Origin: Strigamia acuminata
Lineage: Eukaryota > Arthropoda > Chilopoda > Geophilomorpha > Linotaeniidae
Length of the DNA: 64,000 bases
Direction: 5' to 3'
NCBI GenBank assembly: GCA_949358305.1
Contig: OX442318.1
Span: 15,916,517 to 15,980,516 of the forward strand
In this document: positions 22,633-30,336 of the stretch, piece after piece
Position numbering within the stretch: the stretch's first letter is position 1
Layout of the letters: each line of letters begins with the position of its first letter
Program-made: the position numbers and the translations under genes
The notes under the pieces: model-generated
What the model saw: only the letters and a program-made list of their open reading frames with translations
Databases searched by the model: none
What the model was told of the DNA's origin: nothing

Positions 22633-23853
22633 CAGGGTGGAACAAAAGTCTGTTCCCCTCAAATATTTCCTGAGGAATTGCATCTAGGCCAACTTTGATG
22701 AAGCGATCATATAGGAAGTTGGGTGAGAGCAATCCAATGATGTCATCAAATTTGACCTTGAAAGCCATTTTCAAGGTTATTCACTTGCTAACTTCTAAAC
22801 CAATCAGGTTAGAACAAAAAAGTCAATTACAAAGTTGTAGAGCACCATCAAATTAGTACTATCCAACTTATCTTAGTGATCTTAAGTTAAATGTTTTCTT
22901 TTTAAAAAGGAGACTATTCAGAAAAAAAATCAGCAAAGTGAAATTTTTTAACCCTCGGAGGCATAAGGATAAAATGTGCCGTTCTGGTTTAAGCCATTAT
23001 GGATTGATGGACAATTTTTAAGTCGATTGGTAAAAGCACCATTTAGTTTGTTTTTAGTTCGTAACTAATTTTATTGAGGACGTAATGCCTAAACAATGAA
23101 AATAAATAGATTTGAGCCATCTGGAGGTGGTTTTAATCACTACTGGTAAATGCGAAAAGCTGTTCACTGAAGCGCTGTTTACAAATACGGCAAAGCCAGC
23201 TTAAAAGTTATGCTGGAGTTTTAAGGGGCAGAAAATTTCCAAGTTGAATATTTAATTAAATAAATGATGAATCATTACAAATTTCACCTGAGATTTACTT
23301 TATTATCAGATAAACAAAGTCACAAATTTTCAGCAAAAAAAATTCATACGAAAAAAAATTTTCCTATTCAAGAAAAAGCTTGTTCATAAATCCGTGTAGC
23401 CAAGGGTTAATCTTGTGATAAAATAATTATTGAGGCATTAAAAAAGGCAGTGGTTTTTCTTGTTTACTTGCATAATGATGCACATTTGAATACGTTTATT
23501 TAAGTAATTTAGTATTTTTGTGATAGAAATTTAAGTTTTGTCACAATGGCTAGCTTTATTTCAGCTGATTTGTCTCCTTTTTAAAAGGAAAACATTTAAC
23601 TTAAGATCACTAAGATGAGTTGGATAGTACTAATTTGATGGTGCTCTACAACTTTGTAATTGACTTTTTTGCTCTAACCTGATTGGTTTAGAAGTTAGCA
23701 AGTCAATATCCTTGAAAATGGCCGTCAAGGTCAAATTTGATGACATCATTGGATTGCTCTCACCTAACTTCCTATACAATCGCTTCATCAAAGTTGGCCT
23801 AGATGCAATTGCTGAGGAAATATTTGAGGGGAACAGACTTTTGTTCCACCCTG
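22633..23853. mobile_element. Non-autonomous DNA transposon with roughly 280-bp TIRs and TA target sites
   Basis: The left end CAGGGTGGAACAAAAGTCTG and the right end, its reverse complement, open an inverted repeat of roughly 280 bp (about 22633-22920 and 23575-23853) with a few substitutions. TA, perhaps TATA, flanks each end. The CAGGGTG terminus and TA duplication fit the Tc1/mariner superfamily. The roughly 650-bp centre has no transposase ORF, so it must rely on an enzyme from elsewhere. The long arms would fold into a strong hairpin. Confidence 0.85.
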
Positions 23854-23872
23854 TATATATATAGAGTAGCAT

Positions 23873-24175
23873 TTAGCCGAATAAATGACTTATTTCAGCC
23901 AATTCCTGGATTTCGGTGATAGTTACATTGTCGTGTATGTATTTGACGTGTTCAATATTCTCACTGGAAAATCTACCAAGTTTCTCCACCAGAGTTTGAA
24001 TCTTGATCTGAAATGCCGGTCGCCACAAAAGTAACGAATCGGTTCTCTGATCTATTGAGCCTCCATAATTAACCAAAAGGAATAATGATAAATGTTTCAA
24101 AATTATTTTCCTTTCATCGGTAGTTTTGTTCTGTTGGAGTTCAAAGAGATACATTTTAATTCTTTTCTTTCTCAA
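23873..24175 (-). CDS. Small unknown ORF, 100 aa, next to the Polinton left arm
   Basis: A 100-codon ORF with ATG, basic at the start (MRKKRIKMYLFEL), predicted mostly helical, no recognised motif. It lies about 215 bp beyond the left-hand protease gene, on the same strand, and ends about 20 bp before the TIR element. It could be a left-end Polinton gene. The weak resemblance to the 97-aa ORF (pattern G..I..R followed by a helical tail) is noted only by eye. Confidence 0.35.
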   Translation of the reverse strand: MRKKRIKMYLFELQQNKTTDERKIILKHLSLFLLVNYGGSIDQRTDSLLLWRPAFQIKIQTLVEKLGRFSSENIEHVKYIHDNVTITEIQELAEISHLFG

Positions 24176-24389
24176 ATTGAAGTGAATATAATAATGTTGC
24201 TTTTTTTATATATAGAAAATTTTTGTTACGGTTTCATTTTTGATTTGATACGGACTTTAACACATGCCCGTGCTTGTTTGCAGACTTTCCGTAAGGTTTT
24301 GTGCGAATCTTTGTTGATTTCAAATTAGGATCGTTTTAACTTCTTAAATAATTTCATTTTTTTTGTTAAAAATGGAAATTGGGTTTACT

Positions 24390-24809
24390 TTACAACAACT
24401 CAAGATTATTCATTCCTCGAATGATTTTAATGATTGTATTCTGCCTGAGATTAAGATTGGCTGCTAAATAGAGCGCAAAGAGGCAAAACATCCCGCAAAA
24501 ATCCTCTTTTGTCAACGAATACACTTCTTTTGTAGCATAATCTAGGGTAATGTCTCTTCCGACAAAATCAATGATCTCTTTAGGTGGAACGTTTCCCAAA
24601 TTATCAAAGTATATGCCTCTGTCATTGCAAAGATACAAGCTGACCCAATGGGTACCACCACCCGTCGATGGGTCTAAATTGATGACGAAGCTTTCATTCT
24701 TGCCCCGGTGATTCGCGAGCGGTTTCAAGCAATCGATGGGCAACACGTTGTTGAAGTGAGCGATACGTAGTTTATTCTTCGCCCAGTTGTAAATTTCCAC
24801 GTTATTCAT
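24390..24809 (-). CDS. Second adenain-like cysteine protease (Polinton, left arm)
   Basis: A 139-aa protein with the layout of an adenovirus-type cysteine protease: catalytic His in GGTHWVSLY (near residue 53), acidic residue in IYFDNLGNVPP (near 70) and Cys in DFCGMFCLFAL (near 112). The expected role is cutting capsid and core proteins during particle maturation. Its ATG overlaps the stop of the integrase gene as ATGA, so the two may be translated together. It is odd because the element carries another, more typical protease at 44417-44788. The two share the core pattern but differ widely, so this is a diverged paralogue or a separately acquired enzyme rather than a recent duplicate. Confidence 0.75.
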   Translation of the reverse strand: MNNVEIYNWAKNKLRIAHFNNVLPIDCLKPLANHRGKNESFVINLDPSTGGGTHWVSLYLCNDRGIYFDNLGNVPPKEIIDFVGRDITLDYATKEVYSLTKEDFCGMFCLFALYLAANLNLRQNTIIKIIRGMNNLELL

Positions 24810-26158
24810 TTTTTAATGTCGATGAGATCATCCACCCATGAATTATGCTTCTGATCGTAGCCGACCCATTTCACTAGGTACTTCCATGATCCATCGCTGT
24901 TTTTCTTTTTTCTAATGACTTTCTCGATCAAGTAGGGATCATCTACCCTGGTTTCAGTTTTTTGGAGTTCTTCACGGTAAAAGGAACCTTTGATCGATTC
25001 TCCCAAACTGTCTTTCAATTTGAAAATTGGAGGTTCATACGTCGTGTCCACTTTATCAATTGTAAAGATTTCATTAGTCCAATTTTGCAAAAACCCTTTG
25101 TCAAATATGGATTTGGATTTGGAAATACGCACTTGGTCGCCCACTTTGAATTTAGGCTTGGACGTTGCTGGTTCGGGAAGTAATTTTAGTCTGAGCGCCT
25201 TTTCATGTTTGGGAGCCACATCTTTGGGTTTCATGTTGGTCGTACGGTGAACCGAAGAGTTATAACGGGTCATCAATTGGGGTAAGATAGTAATCCAATT
25301 CCTCGAACCTTTCAAAGTAAAATGCCTGTACATGCGCTCTTTGAGCGTGCGATTGAACCGCTCGACCATGCTCGCTTTCAACGGCGAGTGTGTGGAAAAA
25401 TGGTTGATGTTGAACTTTTTGACCAGTGCCTTGAAATGGGAATTGTAGAATTCTTTCCCCCAATCGGATGCCATGTTGACCGGCCCCTTATTCCCCGCTT
25501 TGACAAGCACCTTTTCAAATGCAGCGGTTACGTCTTTGCCAGTCTTTGATTTGATGGGAACCGCATACGCATATTTAGAGAACGCATCTATAACCGTTAA
25601 TAAGTATTTATAACCTTTGTTTACACGGGAAAAAGGTATTAATTCGACTAAATCGATCTGCCATAAGTCGTTGATTGCAAAAGATACGACCGGACGTCTG
25701 ACGTAATGCCTACGTGCCGGCTTATGTAATTCAGATACCAGTTGTTCTATGTCGGGCATTTTTTTTTTTTTTTTTAGTCCCATTCCCAGTTTAAGTTTGG
25801 TATTGAACGTTGCTTTGATTGCTTTGGCGGCTAATTTTGTGCTTAAACTGACTGTTGGATCGGAGATGATTAAAACACATGCTTCGACCAACTTTCTGTC
25901 TGCTTCGTGTCTGGCTTCTAAGTTCTCATTTATGTAAGCAATGTCGTGCAGCTTGCACGCTTCATCCAATGGGTTTATGCCTTTATCACCTCTAGCTAAA
26001 CGCTTATCTAATTTTGTGCCTGGGCCGCAATAATTGTACCCAGGGATATGCATTTCTACCGGTAATTTATTGATTAGTTTATTCAAAAGTCCTTTTCCGG
26101 TTGCTGGAGATTTTTTTTTTTTATGAACTGATATTTCAAGGTCCCGCATGCCAAGCAT
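24806..26158 (-). CDS. PLA2-like domain joined to Polinton integrase with chromodomain
   Basis: One 450-codon frame holds two modules. Residues about 35-125 resemble the phospholipase A2-like domain known from parvovirus VP1: a glycine-rich calcium loop (YNYCGPGTKL) and the His-Asp motif (CKLHDIAY). Residues 135-450 are a retroviral-type integrase: D in LWQIDLVEL, D in ASDWGKEF, E in SMVERFNRTL, then a chromodomain (KYLVKWVGYDQKHNSW). The join is an A17 run (about 25759-25775) coding KKKKK before MPDIEQL, which is likely the real integrase start; no integrase N-terminal zinc finger is seen. An A12 run at 26111-26122 precedes the PLA2 part. ATG at 26158 is probably not authentic, because the true N-terminus appears in another frame (zinc-ribbon entry). 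Confidence 0.85.
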   Translation of the reverse strand: MLGMRDLEISVHKKKKSPATGKGLLNKLINKLPVEMHIPGYNYCGPGTKLDKRLARGDKGINPLDEACKLHDIAYINENLEARHEADRKLVEACVLIISDPTVSLSTKLAAKAIKATFNTKLKLGMGLKKKKKMPDIEQLVSELHKPARRHYVRRPVVSFAINDLWQIDLVELIPFSRVNKGYKYLLTVIDAFSKYAYAVPIKSKTGKDVTAAFEKVLVKAGNKGPVNMASDWGKEFYNSHFKALVKKFNINHFSTHSPLKASMVERFNRTLKERMYRHFTLKGSRNWITILPQLMTRYNSSVHRTTNMKPKDVAPKHEKALRLKLLPEPATSKPKFKVGDQVRISKSKSIFDKGFLQNWTNEIFTIDKVDTTYEPPIFKLKDSLGESIKGSFYREELQKTETRVDDPYLIEKVIRKKKNSDGSWKYLVKWVGYDQKHNSWVDDLIDIKK

Positions 26159-26247
26159 TTACCTCTTTTGTAGGCTCTGTTGTTCTTAGTGACTCCCATT
26201 TCCAACGTGCCGGTAGGAGTAGACTTTTTACATTTAACGCAAAACAT
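26083..26247 (-). pseudogene. Zinc-ribbon N-terminus of the PLA2-like gene, out of frame
   Basis: From the ATG at 26247 the frame reads a small zinc ribbon, CVKC near residue 3 and CLACG near residue 33, then enters the A12 run and stops 27 bases later. One base more in the run, or two fewer, would bring it into the PLA2-like frame. Zinc-ribbon plus PLA2-like proteins are, to my knowledge, typical of Polinton-type elements, so this is likely the real start of that gene with a frameshift in the homopolymer. It could be a mutation, an assembly error, or slippage used by the element. Confidence 0.6.
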
Positions 26248-26283
26248 GTTTGTCTTCTTTTTTTTATTACGGGAATATAAAAA
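26159..26283. promoter_or_regulatory. Divergent region between minus- and plus-strand Polinton genes
   Basis: Only about 36 bp separate the zinc-ribbon ATG (26247, minus) from the ATPase ATG (26284, plus). The gap contains a T-rich run and TATAAAAA just before the ATPase start. Promoters for both directions should lie in or near here; the TATA-like sequence is the only motif I can point to. Confidence 0.35.
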
Positions 26284-26961
26284 ATGAATGTCATAAATTT
26301 TGACACGGGGCGTTTGGATAAATGTGATAAGTCGATTCTGCCAAAAAACATAAGATGCATCATGTGTGGCCCGGCTGAATGTGGGAAAACGAATCTGTTG
26401 CTAAACTTCCTGCACTGGTTACGATTTGACAAGCTGATGGTGTTTTCTAAAACTTTATTTCAACCAAAATACGAGCGGTTAAGAGAGTTGTTCGAGGATC
26501 TAGAATCGGAATTGGGCGAACAGGTAGCTCATTTCTTCCCGAGCAACGAAGATGTGCCGTCTCCCGAACAACTTTTTGATAAATCCGTGAACAAGTCTAT
26601 TTTTGTGTTTGACGATGTGATGACCGACAAGCAACATAATATTGAGAAATATTTTGCCCAGGGCCGTCATAGTAACGTAGACTCTTTTTACTTGTGTCAG
26701 ACTTATAGCCGGATCCCAAAACAGGTGATAAGAGACAATGCCAATTTAATAATTATGTTCAGACAAGACGAAAGAAACATGAAACACGTTTTTGACAACC
26801 ATGTTGGAACGGACATGACGTACGTTCGATTCAGAGACATGTGTAAGTCGTGTTGGGACGATGATACGTTTGGCTTTCTCACGATAGACAAGACCAAGTC
26901 TATGTCGAGCGGGAGATATAAAAATAAATTTTCCCCATTTTTAAAAAATGAACATGAATAA
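26284..26961 (+). CDS. Polinton packaging ATPase (FtsK/HerA type)
   Basis: A 225-aa P-loop ATPase expected to pump element DNA into particles. Walker A is CGPAECGKTNLL (near residue 28) and Walker B is SIFVFDDVMTD (near 108), followed by a QTYSRIPKQVIRDNANL segment (near 139) where this family has its Gln sensor. Length is usual for the short Polinton ATPases. Its end overlaps the start of the next gene by 14 bases in another frame, so the plus-strand virion genes look like one transcription unit. Confidence 0.92.
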   Translation: MNVINFDTGRLDKCDKSILPKNIRCIMCGPAECGKTNLLLNFLHWLRFDKLMVFSKTLFQPKYERLRELFEDLESELGEQVAHFFPSNEDVPSPEQLFDKSVNKSIFVFDDVMTDKQHNIEKYFAQGRHSNVDSFYLCQTYSRIPKQVIRDNANLIIMFRQDERNMKHVFDNHVGTDMTYVRFRDMCKSCWDDDTFGFLTIDKTKSMSSGRYKNKFSPFLKNEHE

Positions 26962-28081
26962 ACAACAGCGTGGAAATTACGAGAAATTAAAACAGAGCTT
27001 GAAAAAAAAGTTTCTGCAAGATAAGTTAAACAGAGGATCCGAAGATGAAGCGCTCGGTGCATTCTTCAAACCGGTTACTACAGCATTGCATAGCCTGCCG
27101 CAGCAGCAGCAAGTATCTCCACCCCAACCCATGTCTTTCAATCCGTCACCTTCCACTACCGTTAAAAGCGAGCCTAAGAAGACAATGTCAAAAATGGATA
27201 TAGAGACACCCGTCAGAAATTGGGAAAATGCATCCATTAAAAGACAGTTCTTACGCCAAAGCTTGTCCTCTAGTCATCGTGGAACTCCTCAAAGTTTAGT
27301 TGATCACGATGAAGAGAACAATACATCACTTCGAAGTGTGGAAGAAGAAGAAGCAAATCTTGGTGACGATGCTGATGCTGATGATGTTTCTGATAAATAT
27401 CGCACGGAAGTACGTAGAAGTCTCGAATGGAAAAAGAAAGAAACAGATTCGGAAGACACGTATCTGCAATCTTTTATAAGTTATTATTCTGCAAATGCGG
27501 GTAATATAGACCGTGTGTTTGGAATCAGATTTGATACTAAAGACTTAAAATTTAAAATAGGAGTCGAAGAAGTTACATTAATCCCGGATCATATTTCTGT
27601 AAGAAATAAAACATATAGATTCGATAAAGAATTAAAGGATTTCCTCTTGAACAAAATTCCAGCATTGGATCCATATCAGAATCAGAAGGCATTAAATAAT
27701 TATGCCGACATTCTAATCAAAACTAAAGCATTATTTAGTCGTCATGATCCAGCAACTAATAGGCCAAAATCTTCTAAAGGAGAGAAGTATCTGAAAGTGA
27801 TTAAACCAATTTGGCAACACTACAAACAATATCAAGCACAATATCTACAATCGGGCAAAGGTGTCACGAAAACATTTCGGCCGCACAACTCCGTAGACTA
27901 CAAGTATTACAATAACCCGGACGAATTAATAGACAGGCTGCGATTGTTGCATGCATCACGGGATGCTGGAAACCAGTCTCACGACAATGAAATTGTAGAA
28001 ATACTTATGGAACTAAAAGAGGAAAGAATCCTCGATAAAACCAAGTTTGAAAACATGCGTAAGAAAATTCTCGCAAATTAA
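26948..28081 (+). CDS. Conserved Polinton protein of unknown function, 377 aa
   Basis: Residues 1-180 are low-complexity, charged and partly Gln/Pro- and Asp/Glu-rich. From about 185 to the end there is a globular part (YYSANAGNIDRVFGIRFD, NRPKSSKGEKYLKVI, DELIDRLRLLHASRDAGNQS) that I recognise as a kind common in invertebrate proteins tied to Polinton-type elements. No catalytic motif is visible. Position between the ATPase and the penton gene suggests a virion or assembly part. The function is unknown. Confidence 0.75.
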   Translation: MNMNKQQRGNYEKLKQSLKKKFLQDKLNRGSEDEALGAFFKPVTTALHSLPQQQQVSPPQPMSFNPSPSTTVKSEPKKTMSKMDIETPVRNWENASIKRQFLRQSLSSSHRGTPQSLVDHDEENNTSLRSVEEEEANLGDDADADDVSDKYRTEVRRSLEWKKKETDSEDTYLQSFISYYSANAGNIDRVFGIRFDTKDLKFKIGVEEVTLIPDHISVRNKTYRFDKELKDFLLNKIPALDPYQNQKALNNYADILIKTKALFSRHDPATNRPKSSKGEKYLKVIKPIWQHYKQYQAQYLQSGKGVTKTFRPHNSVDYKYYNNPDELIDRLRLLHASRDAGNQSHDNEIVEILMELKEERILDKTKFENMRKKILAN

Positions 28082-28107
28082 AAAAAGTAATAATAATCGT
28101 GATTACC

Positions 28108-28842
28108 ATGTCTATCGTACTAAGCAGTACAAAATCGGATTTCCTCACTACTTTTAGCTCACCTTTAATTTTGGGTGACGACGAATACGAATTGGGATTA
28201 GTGAGCCTCGAGACATTTTACACGATGCCAAATATAACCGAGGACAACAACGTGTTCAAATACTACACCATTGAAGTAGACGTGAACGTCCCCGCTCGTA
28301 TTATAGGTACGCTCAACTACGACATCATCGTTCCCGTGGGTTGTTACGAACTTGCCGACATTATCTCGTACATACATACCGAAATGAAATCCAGAGGACA
28401 CTGGAATATGAAAGACGACGCACCTTTCATTGACATCGTGGCCAATTATAATACTCTGTCCACGACATTAGTAATTAGCAATGCCAGTTACGGGGCCAAT
28501 TTTTCGGAAAATAGAAGTATGGCTAAATTATTCGGTCTCAAAACAAAGAAATACGGTGTAGGTAGAAGCGAATCCATTAATCCGGTGAACATTTTTCACA
28601 TTAACACTATCCTGGTCCATTGTGATCTTATTACCGACTCTTATAAAAACGGGAAGACGGCTCCGATCATATACGCATTTTTTCCTAATGTCTCGCCAGG
28701 CTTCAAAATAGTAGAAATGCCGTATAATATAGTTTACTTGCCGGTAAAAAATCAATCTAAAATACACGAAGTCAGGATCTGGTTGACCGATCAAGACGAT
28801 AAACCACTGAATCTGAGAGGAGAAATTTTTACTACACGTTTA
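28108..28842 (+). pseudogene. Polinton minor capsid (penton-like) protein, interrupted by copia E
   Basis: The first ATG is at 28108; the frame is open from a GTG at 28099. About 245 codons remain before the copia LTR. Size, position and the near-terminal LNLRGEI motif fit the single jelly-roll minor capsid protein of Polintons, which forms the vertices of the shell. Copia E inserted only a few codons before the natural end: after the LTR and the second target-site copy the same frame reaches a stop at 42077-42079. As it stands the ORF reads into the LTR and gains about 17 foreign residues. Confidence 0.85.
28838..28842. other. Target-site duplication of copia E (gttta), left copy
   Basis: gttta directly before the TGTTGG of the 5' LTR, repeated at 42054-42058 directly after the 3' LTR. 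Five bases is usual for copia. Confidence 0.95.
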
Positions 28843-29399
28843 TGTTGGACTTTCGAACCACTTTTGAGTTATTTAAATCATTTTTCGATGTGAAATGGCT
28901 TTGAAACGTTTATTTTATCATTTATCGGTAATTGTTTCCATTTTCCTGGGTTATTCAGTGTTTATTTAGTGTTTTCATGCTTGTTTGTCAGGAGAATGCA
29001 TGATACCGGGTTAAATGTACTCAATACATTAGGTTTCATGCATCCTCTATCTTGTTCTTATGTTTTTCATTATTATTGTTTATAATATCGGCCACCAGAT
29101 GTCTCTGGCACATTACAAATGGCTGCTCACACGGGTAGTGTGTTTCCTTGTGTTTGTCCAGTGATTCTGGACCCATTATGTAAGTTTTCTCTTAATAAAT
29201 GTTATATTTTTGGTTAACTATTGTATTTAGTTCGGCACTACACGTTTCTATAAGTGTAGTGCACGCGAATTTGATCGTAAGTCCGCTCAAACTCGCGTAC
29301 GCGCATCACGCGCATTTGTCCGCACTTAGAAGTGCGTTTGACTCAGTTTTACGCTTCCTATCGCCTATTTCGGCGATATTTTTGCGCCACACAGCTACA
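28843..29399 (+). repeat. 5' LTR of copia element E (557 bp)
   Basis: TGTTGGACTTTCG to CACACAGCTACA; same length and sequence as the 3' LTR at 41497-42053. It holds a CATGCAT motif, ACAAATGGCTGC near 29115 (a weaker form of the AAGATGGC motif of the A and B LTRs), and an AATAAATG stretch near 29195. Confidence 0.95.
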
Positions 29400-30336
29400 A
29401 GTGGTAGCAGAGGCCTGGAAAGCCACCAGTGCCTCGTTTTTCCATTAATTTTCCGTGAATTTCGCGATTTTTCGCGATTTTTGCGGAAATTTTTGTTTTT
29501 TTCAGATTTTCGACGATTTCCGGCAGTCAACAACGTCTTTATGACGTTCACAACCCCGGAGTGCGGTCGTAATCGTCGATTTTTGAATTTTTTCAACCTT
29601 TTTTCGTGTTTTTCGAGTTAAAAACACTGTTTTTTTGTGTTTTTCGAGTTAAAAACACTGCTTTTTGTGCATTTATTGTGCAAGATAGCGACAATTGACC
29701 TAGGAAAGGTCTTGTTCTTTTTTTTTCCCTCTAATTTTTCGTGAATTTCGCGATTTTTTGCGATTTTTGCGGAAATTTTATTTATTTTCAGATTTTTTCG
29801 CCGATTTTCATCATTTGTCACGTTCCGACAACGTCTGAGCGACGTTTTCATCCAGAAACGGGCATAACCCGCTGTCTGCACCCCGGAGTGCGACAGTATC
29901 GGCGATTTTCGGGAAGTTTTTCCCGGTTTTCGAAATCGGTCGGCGATCTTTTGAAGAATTCCGCATTTTTTTATGCGCGGTGTGCACAGGGACGTCTGTG
30001 CATACAGATTCACCAACTTCTCCTTCTTTTTATTTCAGATTTCGAATTTATTTGTTAATTTTAAGTTTTTGGAGTGGGTCCCGATTAGTATCGGCACAGC
30101 CCTTCGGACATTCCGTCCAAGCTGTGCTTGTATTCTTAGACAAGGCTGAGCCCTGCGCCACCTAACATTCCCGCGGCCCCAGGTGGTCATAAAGGACGTT
30201 AGGGGGACACTTGTCTAAGGTTCTTAGCCAATTTTAGCATTGGCTCCCCGTCGAGGTTTTTCCGCTTCTAACAACGTTTAGTGAAGTGCTTCGAGTGAAA
30301 AGTGCTCCGATTACGTCTTTAGTGCCTCGAGTGTTT
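29400..30336 (+). other. Leader of copia element E with primer-binding site and duplicated U-rich part
   Basis: The primer-binding site TGGTAGCAGAGGCC (29402-29415) follows the LTR after two bases. Next is about 900 bp of T-rich sequence with an imperfect duplication: CGTGAATTTCGCGATTTTT to GAGTGCG occurs near 29453-29565 and again near 29738-29890. GTGTTTTTCGAGTTAAAAAC is also tandemly doubled near 29610-29660. Other copia elements here have about 1.1 kb of leader, but in E no capsid coding follows it. Confidence 0.7.

Noticed and set aside
23630-23872. 80-aa ORF inside the TIR element
   Set aside because: It lies wholly in the inverted repeat arm and is mirrored in the other arm; not a transposase.
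24806-26158. PLA2-integrase as a true designed fusion enzyme
   Set aside because: The join is a 17-base A run and integrase has its own plausible Met right after it; separate genes or slippage are at least as likely, so it is reported as a question, not a fact.
30286-30336. GTG-led start for copia E gag-pol
   Set aside because: No ATG and no gag-like residues there; the first ATG is 30337.
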